Shown: one piece after another, positions 7,701-16,316 of the stretch | Layout: each line of letters opens with the position of its first letter | Numbering within the stretch: the stretch's first letter is position 1 | Assembly: GCA_044432645.1 (NCBI GenBank) | Contig: JAWXUM010000024.1 | Location: 1-41,176 of the forward strand | Direction of reading: 5' to 3' | DNA length: 41,176 nucleotides | Origin: SIG603 sp044432645 | GTDB taxonomy: Bacteria; Bacillota; Clostridia; Oscillospirales; Acutalibacteraceae | Translations under genes and position numbers: made by a program | Notes under the pieces: model-generated | Told to the model about the DNA's origin: nothing | The model's input: the letters and a program-made list of their open reading frames with translations, nothing else | Database searches by the model: none

Positions 7701-10700
7701 TTTTATAAGCATTTGCCCTTGATGTACCATAAGTAGAAGTAGATGCTACATCACGGTATCCTGCATTATTCTTATTCTTAATGCTCCATTCTCCAGTGTA
7801 ATTAGCAAATTGAACAGTTATGCCATAGTTACCTCTTGACCAATTAGGTGTTTCAAAAGTTTCATACATGAACTGCTCTATGTAGTCTTTGTTTATCCAA
7901 GTAGCACCTAAGCGTACTTCGATTTCACTAGCATCTAAGTCTTCAGGTTGTGCTTCTTCTAAGGCTTTTACATTCATTTTATAATCTTCGGGATAAATAG
8001 TAGCACTGCGTTTTGCCCACTCTAATTTTTCACGCACATTTCCACTTAAATATTCATCTGCTGTTACATATTTTTCAGCTGTATTACTTCCGTATCCATA
8101 CATTGGATTTAGGAAAATTACCCCTTGTAAATTCTCAAATAATTCTTGTTCTGTTTTGCCAGTAATTTCTGACATAAACTCAATATCAATTTTTGCTTTT
8201 TCTGAAATAGAAACTGCAAGTGCTTCACTAGGTGTATCAACACTTGTTATTTTAATATTAGGCTTTATAGTTCGCTTTGTGAACATATCAGCTTTTGATT
8301 TAAGTGTACCATCTTCGTTTAAATCTTCTAAAGAAGTAAGTAAATAATATGAATTATCTCCATTAAAGGCTAAAGCATTAGCACGAGAATTAAGAACACC
8401 ATGTTTTTTAATGAAGTTGTCATACAATTCATTTAATTTTAGTTGTTCATCTTTAATATCTTGTTCGCTATATTCTTCTAGTTGATATTTAATTAAATTA
8501 TTTACACTTTCTCTAATTCTAATCATGCCTTTAGCACGTTCTAAAGCTACTGCATTAAGTTCAGGCTTACTCATGCGAGAATTTTCTCTATAATAAACTT
8601 CACCATTAACTAAAGTATATGAAAAGTTCTTGACATTTGGGTCAGCTGGGATAGAAGTTTCCACTAAAGCGTTATTGTCAAACTCTAACTCAGGTATAGT
8701 CGCAACAATATTTTTTATAGCTTTTTGTAATTGAGTAGAAAGTTCTAGGTCCTCCATAGGGGAACAAGTACTTTCTTCGCCAAACCTACCACTAACCATT
8801 TCCATTTTACCAAGTATCATGTCTGGATTTTCTACAAAATAACTATTCATTGAGATATTATTTTCATCTAAACCTAAATGTACCCAATCAGGCTGAATAT
8901 CAATAGGATTTTCACGTTTTTGTAGGAAGATAATATCCGATGTAACTTCTGTTCCTGCATTAGATTTAAAAGCAGTATTAGGAAGTCGTATTGCACCCAA
9001 CAACTCTGCTCTTTTTGCCAAGTATTTTCTAACACTTGAATTTTTCTTATCAAGTGTTCCTTTAGATGTTACAAAAGCAACTACACCACCAGTTCTAACT
9101 TTATCAAGCGATTTAGCAAAGAAATGGTCATGTATTTTGAAATTTTCTTTATCATATCGTTTTTCACTTAAACTATAGTCACCAAACGGCACATTGCCAA
9201 TTGCAACATCAAAGAAATTGTCAGGATAATCTGTCTTTTCAAATCCTTTTATATCAATATTTGCATTTGGATAAAGTAGTTTTGCTATTCTACCAGTAAT
9301 AGAGTCTAGTTCTACACCGTATAGCTTAGAACCATTCATACTGTCAGGTAGCAAGCCTAAAAAGTTACCCACACCACAACTAGGCTCTAAAATATTACCT
9401 GTACTAAATCCCATGTTTTCTATTGCATTATACATGGCTTTAATAATGGTAGGCGAGGTGTAGTGGGCATTAAGTACGCTTGCTCGTGCTTTTGAATATT
9501 CATCTTCACTAAGCGAAGTTTTTAACAGCAAATAGTTTGTGTTGCTTTCCTCAAAAATTTCAGGAATACCACCCCAACCAACATATTTTGATAATGCTGT
9601 TTTTTCTAAATTTGTGGCAGGTCTATTTTCTTTTTCAATTAACTTTAATGTTCTTATCGCATCAAGATTATATATAATCTTTTCGTTTTTTGTGCCAACA
9701 CCTAAATTATCGTCAGTAATACGAAAGTTTTCTAGGTCGGCAATACTAGCAATTTCTTCTACACTTTCGTCAACTTCTAAAGAGGTATTAGCAGAAATAA
9801 AGTTAGTTTTGATATTTTCGCTTTCTTTTTCACAAACAACAACGTTATGTCCGTTTTCTTTGAGCATATCTGTAAATTTGTCTAAAGAATGTGCAGGAAA
9901 GCCAACCATTTGCACTTTCTCGTCTTTAGTTACAGATACATTTCTTTTAGTTAAAGTTAAATCCAATTCTTCTGACATAGTTTTTGCATCTTCATTAAAA
10001 GCTTCAAAAAAATCACCAAGCCTATACAAAACAATATTATCTTGATTTTCGTTTTTTATATCTAAATAACTTTGGAAAAATGGTGTGTATTCTGCTGTAA
10101 TAACACTTCTCTCAATAACTTTATAATTATGATTTTCAATACTCCCTACCCACATTAAAGAAGAGTCACTATCATTTTCATCTGTGTTATCTGCACTAAG
10201 CATAAATCCGTCATTTGATTTTACTTTCCATTGTTTATTGTTGTATTCAAAAATATCCCCAACAAACAGTTCTGTAGGAGTATCTTGTGAATTTAATATT
10301 GGTTCTTCAGCATGGAGTTGCATATTAAACAATATCGGTTCTCTTATTCCGTTTTCTTCTTTTAAGAGAACTACATTTTTGCCTAAATCATGTAATTTAT
10401 CCACATAACTTTCAATCTCGTTTTCAGTAAAACCCAATATAGCAACTCTGTCGCTATCGCTTTTGTATTCATGGTAATATGCAGTTATGTCAAAGTGCTT
10501 ATCAATAAATCTTGCATCATCGCCGTAAGCTTTAAAGCAATTAGCAGATTGATACAAAACTATATCGTCTGGATATTCGCTTTTAAAATCTAAATATTCT
10601 TTATACTCAGGTGTAATTGTCATTGGCTCTGTTATACTTTCATCATCAACAAAATTTTCATCAAGTGTAAAATCTATTTCTTTGTCATCGATGTTATGAA

Positions 10701-12219
10701 AATAAACAGTTAAAGAAGTTGGAGAAAAGTGAACAGAAAAATCTTTATCTTCGCTTAGTTTGGAGATTAAAGTATTGTTATACAATGCTTCATTCATTGT
10801 TACTTCATCGCTGTTGTCTAATTTGTTAAAATAAGTAAAGGCATTTTCATTCATATCAGCAATAGGCGAAGATAGATGAAGTGATAGATTGTTCTTCTTA
10901 TTACTCACATTATCCCAAACTTTTATTTGTGGTATTTCTGCACTAATTGTACCTTTGTATTTTGTATCAAGACTATTAAAGAAATATTCCATATATCTAT
11001 TTAATTTATCTGATTTTAGTTTTGTTTCCAAAGAAATAACAGGCTGACGAGATTTTGAATTTCTCTGTCTGCCTGTTATTTCTTTTACTTGTTGCTGTTC
11101 GCTAGGAAAAAAGCTAACTTGCTCACCAGTAATAATATCATTATTTAATTGTAAATCAGTTCGCTCAATATTACTTCCTCTGCTTGTGCGTGTAGGCTGT
11201 TCATATACGCTACCCACTCCATTTGTTGTGTCATTTTGTTCGGTGCTGGCTGGGTCTTCTGTAACTCGTGCATCATCAGTTCCAATCTTTGGTTCGCTGT
11301 CTGGTCTATCTCCACTAAATGCTCCTGCAACTTGCAATTGAGGACTAATTTGTTGAACAGTATTTGTCTGTGGTTCATTAGGTAATCTCTCCTCATGTTG
11401 CCATACTTGCCTATCGCTTGTGTTGGCTGTTCGTCTAGTTCCAAGTTCGGTACTAAATAATCTCCCTCTTGTCTGTAAGTCAGTTCCATGTTCCAAATTC
11501 CTTTCAGCTTTAATTATAGTTTTTGATATTTCTCTTAAAACTTCTTCACTTTGTACGCTAACAGCTGTACCTAAAGCATTTACAATATTTTTATCATTTA
11601 TGTTTAAAATAAATTCAAACTCTTTATCTGTAAAAATATTATGTGTTTCTAAACCCAATCTTGTAAGAATAGTGTAAGTAATACTTGTAGAAACTGCATT
11701 TAGGTAACTTTCGTGCATATTTTCTTCGATTTCATCTAAAATATCACTGTTACTGTATATATAATACTCCCTAGCTAAATTTTTTGCAATGTTGTCAAGA
11801 GCCAAATATATATTTTCTTCGTCAACAACACCATAAATATTTTTAAACATTTCAAGAATATAACCTTTATGTTTATCTTGATATTCCCATAAAATTGGTT
11901 GCTTAGAATTTTTCCCTCCACCAGTGTCTTTTACATCAAAAACATATTTAAGTGCTACCCTTTTATCATAAGGATTTATCAAGCCTATACCTTTAGAACC
12001 TCTAAGAACATACCTGTTCATAGCTTTATTCCAAAGTCCATATTCAGCACAAGCCGTTGCATCAGGCTTTTGTGCATATATTAATAGTTGCTCATGGAAA
12101 GGATACTTATATATTCTTGAAGAAGTATTCAAGAAATTTGTCCATTGTGTAATACTGCTAGTAATTTGTTTAGCAGTATCATCAAAAAGAACCGATAATT
12201 TTTCTATTTTGTCTGACAT
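4780..12219 (-). CDS. Giant polyvalent protein: ArdC/LtrC-like N-terminus, MutS-I-like modules, N6-adenine methylase, SNF2-like helicase
   Basis: This 2479-residue protein has an ordered domain set. Residues 20-80 hold the ArdC/LtrC-like segment with YPFHEQLLIYAQKPDATACA. Residues 240-400 are a Q/S/T-rich disordered linker. Two MutS domain I-like modules lie at about 535-630 and 705-800; the second has LYRLGDFFEAFNEDA. The methylase has EPSCGVGNFL (about 945) and GNVPFGDY (about 1008), an NPPY variant. The helicase has HEVGAGKS (about 1617), IIDEAHAYKN (about 1780), ATGTPVSNS and RQRSGRIERQG (about 2155). Such proteins in conjugative elements are thought to protect or process transferred DNA. 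The C-terminus has PSVLDTL and ends RNNREER, a tail shared with other proteins here. GGAGG precedes the ATG. Confidence 0.93.
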   Translation of the reverse strand: MSDKIEKLSVLFDDTAKQITSSITQWTNFLNTSSRIYKYPFHEQLLIYAQKPDATACAEYGLWNKAMNRYVLRGSKGIGLINPYDKRVALKYVFDVKDTGGGKNSKQPILWEYQDKHKGYILEMFKNIYGVVDEENIYLALDNIAKNLAREYYIYSNSDILDEIEENMHESYLNAVSTSITYTILTRLGLETHNIFTDKEFEFILNINDKNIVNALGTAVSVQSEEVLREISKTIIKAERNLEHGTDLQTRGRLFSTELGTRRTANTSDRQVWQHEERLPNEPQTNTVQQISPQLQVAGAFSGDRPDSEPKIGTDDARVTEDPASTEQNDTTNGVGSVYEQPTRTSRGSNIERTDLQLNNDIITGEQVSFFPSEQQQVKEITGRQRNSKSRQPVISLETKLKSDKLNRYMEYFFNSLDTKYKGTISAEIPQIKVWDNVSNKKNNLSLHLSSPIADMNENAFTYFNKLDNSDEVTMNEALYNNTLISKLSEDKDFSVHFSPTSLTVYFHNIDDKEIDFTLDENFVDDESITEPMTITPEYKEYLDFKSEYPDDIVLYQSANCFKAYGDDARFIDKHFDITAYYHEYKSDSDRVAILGFTENEIESYVDKLHDLGKNVVLLKEENGIREPILFNMQLHAEEPILNSQDTPTELFVGDIFEYNNKQWKVKSNDGFMLSADNTDENDSDSSLMWVGSIENHNYKVIERSVITAEYTPFFQSYLDIKNENQDNIVLYRLGDFFEAFNEDAKTMSEELDLTLTKRNVSVTKDEKVQMVGFPAHSLDKFTDMLKENGHNVVVCEKESENIKTNFISANTSLEVDESVEEIASIADLENFRITDDNLGVGTKNEKIIYNLDAIRTLKLIEKENRPATNLEKTALSKYVGWGGIPEIFEESNTNYLLLKTSLSEDEYSKARASVLNAHYTSPTIIKAMYNAIENMGFSTGNILEPSCGVGNFLGLLPDSMNGSKLYGVELDSITGRIAKLLYPNANIDIKGFEKTDYPDNFFDVAIGNVPFGDYSLSEKRYDKENFKIHDHFFAKSLDKVRTGGVVAFVTSKGTLDKKNSSVRKYLAKRAELLGAIRLPNTAFKSNAGTEVTSDIIFLQKRENPIDIQPDWVHLGLDENNISMNSYFVENPDMILGKMEMVSGRFGEESTCSPMEDLELSTQLQKAIKNIVATIPELEFDNNALVETSIPADPNVKNFSYTLVNGEVYYRENSRMSKPELNAVALERAKGMIRIRESVNNLIKYQLEEYSEQDIKDEQLKLNELYDNFIKKHGVLNSRANALAFNGDNSYYLLTSLEDLNEDGTLKSKADMFTKRTIKPNIKITSVDTPSEALAVSISEKAKIDIEFMSEITGKTEQELFENLQGVIFLNPMYGYGSNTAEKYVTADEYLSGNVREKLEWAKRSATIYPEDYKMNVKALEEAQPEDLDASEIEVRLGATWINKDYIEQFMYETFETPNWSRGNYGITVQFANYTGEWSIKNKNNAGYRDVASTSTYGTSRANAYKILEDTLNLRDIRIYDTVTDVDGKDKRVLNKDETTLAQQKQQLIKDTFKEWIWTDPERRQDLVKLYNQKFNSIKPREFDGSHITFSGINPEISLREHQINAIAHILYGDNTLLAHEVGAGKSFEMVAGAMESKRLGLCNKPLFAVPNHLTEQMASEFLRLYPAANILVATRKDFETRNRKKFCARIATGEYDAVIMGHSQFERIPVSLERQERLLDEQIDEIINGISEVKASGGENFTIKQLERTKRGLEKRLEKLRALDRKDDVITFEQLGVDRLIIDEAHAYKNGFVFTKMRNVAGLGTTESQRSADMFMKCRYLDEVTGGKGVVFATGTPVSNSMTEIYVMQRYLQYDSLKKQGLLHFDSWASTFGETTTQLEINPEGSGYRLRNRFSKFYNLPELMNMFKDVADIKTADQLNLPTPKIIYETVSVKPTDLQREIVAELSKRASEVHANKVDPSEDNMLTITNDGRKLGLDQRVFNPMLPDDPNSKVNVCISKLYDIWAETKEDRLTQLVFCDLSTPKAKPKDILKDNKAENMGVNGAEINALELSIKMDDETELIEKEMPFSIYNDIKEKLINLGIPEKEIAFIHDAKTEVQKKELFAKVRRGDVRIMIGSTSKCGAGMNVQDRLVALHDLDAPWRPGDLRQRSGRIERQGNMNKEAKIFRYVTESTFDSYLWQTLENKQKYISQIMTSKSPVRACDDLDESVLSFAEIKALCAGNPKIKLKMDLDIEVAKLKLLKGSYQSTKYKLEDQLLKYFPETINRYKNLIVGFGIDLDTVSKNKPRENEFLPMTIKGKILTEKDQAGVAILESLKDIKSQEVSEIGSYRGFDMQVYFDSFNNEHKLVLKGDLSHTLALGSDVRGNLIRIDNTLENMPKKLEEVKIHLENLYNQQENAKIEKDKPFPQEQELKEKSKQLAKLDLELKLTENSHDDMQDQDEVIIENFSRPSVLDTLKTITPQKGEPKPKRNNREER

Positions 12220-12288
12220 AATATTGTCCTCCTTAAATTTAAAAAGGGTGATTAAGCTAAATGCAAAATCACCCTTTTGTTTTTATTT
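12217..12288. repeat. 72-bp direct repeat, copy A (hairpin, RBS and start codon)
   Basis: This segment matches 13676-13747 in 71 of 72 positions. It contains the start codon and GGAGG of the 2479-residue gene and a 12-bp hairpin (AAAAGGGTGATT at 12242-12253 with AATCACCCTTTT at 12267-12278). The hairpin looks like a terminator for the lipoprotein gene, but only 22 bp separate it from the next ATG, which leaves no room for a promoter. The downstream gene therefore depends on read-through. The two copies flank the lipoprotein gene exactly. Confidence 0.9.
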
Positions 12289-12292
12289 GTTA

Positions 12293-13678
12293 TTATGCAT
12301 TAACTCCAAAAAGCAAAGCAAAATATTGGTCAAGAGTACAAGCATCAACATCATAATCACTTGTACATTCAATTGTTAAAACAATACGACCTAAAAAATT
12401 GTGACTAGTGTCGTAAACGCATAGACATCCTATAACCTCGTTGCTATCTATAAGAGTTGTTTCGTTAGGTGTATACAATAAATATATATAATCGTTATAA
12501 GTATATTCGTTATATACACTGTAATCTTCATGGTTAATCATATCTTCATATAAACAAATACCGTCATAGTAACCAACATCAGAAAATGTTGGATTTATGC
12601 ATGATATATAGGCTTGTACAAGGCAAGTTTCATCGTCTTGTTTTAATGTAGCACGATATGAAATAAAATTACATTCAGTTTCCAAAAAATATTCTTTATT
12701 AACTATGTTCAATCCAGTATATTCGCTTATTAATTGAGCAATCAAATCTTGATATATTGGATAATCGTAAAGTGTAGTATCAATATCTTCGCCTATAAAC
12801 ACACTATATTCACTCAAATTATTTATATCTTCAATAAAATAAAATGTATCAACAGTTGTCGCTGAATCAATGGTGGTTTCAGTAATATCATTTTTATTAA
12901 TAGCAGGTGTAATTGTTGTATATAAATATTCTGGAATTATATTGTCCTCGGTGTAGTGAGTTATATTAAAGTATATATCCGTTAGTTCATCATTGAATAA
13001 ATAATTTATATATGCATATCTATCTTCAGTGGCGATAACCCCGTCATCTGTTCTGTCTAAATAATAATCATATTCAGTTGTTAAATTCGCATAACTGTAA
13101 GTGCTATCACAATAAGTAACACTTTCAGGCAAATTATCCATATCAAACCCATTGTATGCCAAAGTTTTAGATGATGCTTGTTCTAAATCAAATACATCTG
13201 TTACATTTTTTACATTATAAGTACTTGTAAAATAACTAGAACTAAATGCGTGAGAAATAACAGTATTAATATTGCCTATACCATATTCATAAACGACAGA
13301 TGTTGAATTAGATGCGACACTTATAAAATTATTGTCTATTTCTCCTATATTCGTTTTAGCAACTATATATTGATTTATATCTGAATATACCATAAATGAA
13401 TTAGCACTAGTAGGACTATGTAAGATAAATAGCACAGATGAATAATCTGTTGGGTTAGCATTATATAAATCTAACTCTATAGGGTCAAGTATAGTTGTAC
13501 GCTCTATATTTGTTGTGTTATAAGCATCTTCAGGCTCAGCATCGGTATTATTGTTTGTTGATGTTTCAACTTCTATTTCTGTTTCTCCAGTTATATCATC
13601 AGTGTCAGAAACAGTTGTTGAGCATGCAGTAAAACTAAATAGCAAACTAATTGCTATTAGTAAAATTTTTGTTTTCAT
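12293..13678 (-). CDS. Predicted surface lipoprotein (461 aa), unknown function
   Basis: The N-terminus is a type II signal peptide: basic start, hydrophobic core LLIAISLLFSF and lipobox FTAC with the acylated Cys at residue 19. A Ser/Thr/Asp/Glu-rich spacer to about residue 60 follows. The rest is acidic, rich in Tyr, Asn and Asp, and looks like a soluble extracytoplasmic domain with no family motif I recognise. It should be anchored to the outer face of the cytoplasmic membrane. A direct repeat lies at each end (12217-12288 and 13676-13747), so the gene looks like a cassette inserted between the 91-aa gene and the helicase gene. A role in surface exclusion or cell contact is possible but only a guess. 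Confidence 0.75.
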   Translation of the reverse strand: MKTKILLIAISLLFSFTACSTTVSDTDDITGETEIEVETSTNNNTDAEPEDAYNTTNIERTTILDPIELDLYNANPTDYSSVLFILHSPTSANSFMVYSDINQYIVAKTNIGEIDNNFISVASNSTSVVYEYGIGNINTVISHAFSSSYFTSTYNVKNVTDVFDLEQASSKTLAYNGFDMDNLPESVTYCDSTYSYANLTTEYDYYLDRTDDGVIATEDRYAYINYLFNDELTDIYFNITHYTEDNIIPEYLYTTITPAINKNDITETTIDSATTVDTFYFIEDINNLSEYSVFIGEDIDTTLYDYPIYQDLIAQLISEYTGLNIVNKEYFLETECNFISYRATLKQDDETCLVQAYISCINPTFSDVGYYDGICLYEDMINHEDYSVYNEYTYNDYIYLLYTPNETTLIDSNEVIGCLCVYDTSHNFLGRIVLTIECTSDYDVDACTLDQYFALLFGVNA

Positions 13679-13747
13679 AATATTGTCCTCCTTAAATTTA
13701 AAAAGGGTGATTAAACTAAATGCAAAATCACCCTTTTGTTTTTATTT
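13676..13747. repeat. 72-bp direct repeat, copy B
   Basis: One mismatch from copy A at 12217-12288. Here it supplies the start codon and GGAGG of the lipoprotein gene and the same 12-bp hairpin (13701-13712 with 13726-13737). The last codons of the upstream 91-aa gene are encoded inside this repeat, and its TAA (13713-13711) lies in the hairpin stem. Confidence 0.9.
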
Positions 13748-13986
13748 TTTACTATAAATAATGGCTTGTAGCCGTTCATCACACGATACCAACCACCAAT
13801 TTCGTCTGTTATTTCTAGGTTAGCCTTTTTTGCTCTTGACGGACTATATAAATTCGCTTCAAGCACCTTATCAAAACTATCCCTGCTAAATTTTGGCAAG
13901 CCTGTTTGATTTACAAAACTTGCCTTGTATGTGCTGTAATACAAATTACAAGTTTCATTATTTTTTTCAATTTCTGTTATTTTCAT
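13711..13986 (-). CDS. Hypothetical protein (91 aa)
   Basis: This small basic protein has no signal or membrane segment. Notable stretches are FSRDSFDKVLEANLYSPSRA followed by KKANLEI, and GGWYRVMNGYKPLF. I do not recognise a family. AAGGAG lies 7 bases before the ATG. Its last eleven or so codons fall inside the 72-bp repeat, so its natural C-terminus may have been altered by the recombination that made the repeat. Confidence 0.6.
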   Translation of the reverse strand: MKITEIEKNNETCNLYYSTYKASFVNQTGLPKFSRDSFDKVLEANLYSPSRAKKANLEITDEIGGWYRVMNGYKPLFIVKNKNKRVILHLV

Positions 13987-14016
13987 GATATTACTCCTTT
14001 GATATTGTTGCTTCCC

Positions 14017-14424
14017 TTATAAATCATACGCTTTTTTTACACTCATAATGGTAAAGTTGTTTTTAACTTTTAAGTTACCTTTTTTACCTATAGTTAACAA
14101 ATAGAAACATCCTAAGCAATCTCTTTCTGTGCTAGATAAACTATCATCATTTGGAAGTTTTTTATACCATTTTGTTATGTTTTGGTTTTTATCTTCTAAA
14201 TTTAATATTATATAGTCACTTTCTATGAATTCAGGATTTGTAATTTCCATATAATCTAATAAATCTGTTATTGTATTGCAAACCCAACACATACCGTCAG
14301 AACCTTTTTTAATTATCAAGGTTTTTTTGAAATTTTCTAACTCACTCTTATGTATACATACATAAATATCAGGATATATTTCTTCATCTAAAGGCTCTAA
14401 GAGTGTTTTTTCTACTTTTGCCAT
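14017..14424 (-). CDS. Hypothetical protein (135 aa)
   Basis: This soluble mixed alpha/beta protein contains paired cysteines (CWVCN near residue 46, DCLGCF near 102). A structural or metal-binding role is possible, but no known motif is complete. GAGGTAG precedes the ATG. It lies in a run of unidirectional accessory genes (13711-16820). I cannot assign a function. Confidence 0.6.
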   Translation of the reverse strand: MAKVEKTLLEPLDEEIYPDIYVCIHKSELENFKKTLIIKKGSDGMCWVCNTITDLLDYMEITNPEFIESDYIILNLEDKNQNITKWYKKLPNDDSLSSTERDCLGCFYLLTIGKKGNLKVKNNFTIMSVKKAYDL

Positions 14425-14451
14425 TTTTTACTACCTCAACTATTTTTTTCA

Positions 14452-15048
14452 TCAAATTTTATTCCTTTTAAATTTCACATCAATATTGCAAGGTATATAC
14501 TCCTTAAATATAGCTAAAAAATCAATCTCTGGGCATAACTTGAAATAAAAACACCTCATAGTTTCAACAGTTTTGGTGTATGAAGGAACAGGTTCAACTG
14601 AACCGTCTTTTTCATATTTATACCATTCTAACTCAAACAATCCTCTAAAAGTAACTTGTTGTGTTACTTCATCCCACTTAATATTACGTATGTCTTTATA
14701 ATATATTTTATCATATTCTTTTCGTGATAATTTTTTAGAATAGTAATGTTTTACTTTTAACATTACTAAATAGTCATTAAAGAACCAAATTTCCATTGGT
14801 TCTGCTTTAAGTTGAGTTTTTCCACTAAAAAACATACCTATTAAAAGACAAATTAAAGTTATTAACCCCATTGAATTTAATTCTAAAAATAAATTATCTC
14901 CTGATATTACTGTTCCAACACATAGAACACCAACAACTGCACAAACAATTATTTTTAAAACTTTTCCTACACCTTGATTATTTGTTTTAATAGGTATAGC
15001 TTCGTTAAAAGTTACTATATGCTTTGCATTTTCTTTTTTTAAAATCAT
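14452..15048 (-). CDS. Membrane protein, two TM segments; paralogue of 19765-20343
   Basis: This 198-residue protein has two hydrophobic segments (about residues 29-49 and 56-73) separated by GDNLFLELNSMGL. A cytosolic C-terminal domain follows with KKLSRKEYDKIYYKDIRNI and YKYEKDGSVEPVP. The same signature recurs in the 192-residue protein at 19765-20343 (GENLFLEINLMGL, SRQEYDKYYYKDV, KYKLDGNLENIP), so the two are paralogues. The order resembles a PH-like domain behind a membrane hairpin, but I cannot confirm it. The function is unknown. Confidence 0.7.
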   Translation of the reverse strand: MILKKENAKHIVTFNEAIPIKTNNQGVGKVLKIIVCAVVGVLCVGTVISGDNLFLELNSMGLITLICLLIGMFFSGKTQLKAEPMEIWFFNDYLVMLKVKHYYSKKLSRKEYDKIYYKDIRNIKWDEVTQQVTFRGLFELEWYKYEKDGSVEPVPSYTKTVETMRCFYFKLCPEIDFLAIFKEYIPCNIDVKFKRNKI

Positions 15049-15064
15049 AAATTTCTCCTATAAA

Positions 15065-16027
15065 TTAGTTTTCAATATACTGTGCATTTAAACTTCTTTT
15101 ACCCTCTAAAACCCCACTTTCATAAGCTGTTATATCTTGTGTATATTTTAGTCCTGTGTTTTTTTTACCAAAATTTTCACTTAATATTTTATATTCTTCT
15201 GATACTTCTTTTGGAACAACAAGCATAAGTGCTTTGCTGCTTTTTTCAAGTTCAGTTCTTACTCCGTATAAAAAGCCTAAACAAAAGCAGTTATATAAGC
15301 CTTTTGTAGATATATTAGAACTTCGACACTCTGCAACATATTGATTAGCAAGCTTATTCCCAACATTTAATAAATAAATAAAAACTCTGCGAGCAATTAG
15401 CACATCACTTTTATATCCATAAAAGATGATTTTTGTGCTACCTTTAAAATAACTTTTGCAACGATAATTATTAGCAACGGCAGTACTTAACTGGTATTTC
15501 CATTTTTGTCCCTTTTCAACATCTGCAATTATTTCTGTTACTTCTTCATCTTTTTTCTTATGAGTTATATCCGTAACTTCTAAGTTGTATTTTGCTAATA
15601 ACTGCTGTGCTTTTAAACTAGCACCTATCGCTTCAGCTTCGCTATTATTTTTATTTAAGTCACTTAATTCTAGCAATTTACTTATCTTAGATATGACCTT
15701 ATCTAACTTATCATTATCAGAAACTTCAAAATATTGTAGTTTATCAAGTTCTGCTAGAGTAAAGCTAAAAAATATAATATCATCACTTACCCTTGCATTA
15801 AAATAGTTTAAAAATTTAAACCTTGCTTGTTTAAGTTCTTTTGAAGCTTTACAATTTTTAAAAAACAGAAAAATTTCTATATCAAATTCATTGCTTTTTA
15901 CATGATGTTTTTTTGATAAGTTTTTATTTTTACAAAAATCTTTTTCGGCTAATAGAATATTTTGCTCTTTAACTATAGAAATAACTTTATTTATTGCTAA
16001 TTGCATATAATTATCGTAATTTATCAT
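15065..16027 (-). CDS. DUF2786 domain protein
   Basis: This is a 320-residue soluble protein. Residues about 108-152 (KVISKISKLLELSDLNKNNS, EAEAIGASLKAQQLLAKYNL) fit DUF2786, a short helical domain of phage and mobile-element proteins. The following region, with WKYQLSTAVANNYRCKSYFK and FYGYKSDVLIARRVFIYL, is the usual companion domain in such proteins. Its biochemical role is unknown. The extra N-terminal 100 residues look helical. CGAGGAG precedes the ATG. It lies in the accessory operon upstream of the paralogous membrane gene. Confidence 0.8.
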   Translation of the reverse strand: MINYDNYMQLAINKVISIVKEQNILLAEKDFCKNKNLSKKHHVKSNEFDIEIFLFFKNCKASKELKQARFKFLNYFNARVSDDIIFFSFTLAELDKLQYFEVSDNDKLDKVISKISKLLELSDLNKNNSEAEAIGASLKAQQLLAKYNLEVTDITHKKKDEEVTEIIADVEKGQKWKYQLSTAVANNYRCKSYFKGSTKIIFYGYKSDVLIARRVFIYLLNVGNKLANQYVAECRSSNISTKGLYNCFCLGFLYGVRTELEKSSKALMLVVPKEVSEEYKILSENFGKKNTGLKYTQDITAYESGVLEGKRSLNAQYIEN

Positions 16028-16073
16028 TTTAGAACTCCTCGTTTTAAATTGAAGATTTTTTAGTTTTATAAAA

Positions 16074-16295
16074 TTATAAAAAATCTGCTACTAATTCATG
16101 GCTAACTTCATCGAACTCTAAATCTGTTAGATTATAGAGTGTTTCTAAAGTGGAATTAGTTAATTTTAGAAGTTCAACTTCATCTTCTTGTAAATGAGTT
16201 TTCATTTCCTCTAGTTCATTGATTAATTCTTGTCTTGTGGTTGTTCCTGCACCGTGGATGCACATTAGGTTAGTTTGTTCTACTGTAAATTTCAT
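16074..16295 (-). CDS. TTRAP-like transposon-transfer assisting protein
   Basis: This acidic 73-residue protein begins MKFTVEQTNLMCIHGAGTTT. It continues with RQELINELEEM and ends with TLETLYNLTDLEFDEVSHEL. This matches the TTRAP (transposon-transfer assisting protein) pattern: M-K-F-T-x-E-E-x-N-L-x-C-I, a middle helix, then T-L-x-K-L-x-x-[ML]-[ST]-D-x-E-F. Members occur in conjugative transposons; the molecular role is poorly known. CGGAGA precedes the ATG. It lies just downstream of a repeat protein with a shared C-terminal tail. Confidence 0.75.
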   Translation of the reverse strand: MKFTVEQTNLMCIHGAGTTTRQELINELEEMKTHLQEDEVELLKLTNSTLETLYNLTDLEFDEVSHELVADFL

Positions 16296-16316
16296 TGTAA
16301 TTCTCCGTTTCTTTTT

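Noticed and set aside
11145..11489. A 114-codon minus-strand frame overlapping the helicase gene.
   Set aside because: It lies wholly inside the disordered linker of the 2479-aa protein in another frame, with no RBS; open only because of the Q/T-rich composition.
12242..12278. Riboswitch or regulatory RNA at the duplicated hairpin.
   Set aside because: It is a simple stem with a 13-base loop and no conserved aptamer features; a terminator or attenuator is enough to explain it.
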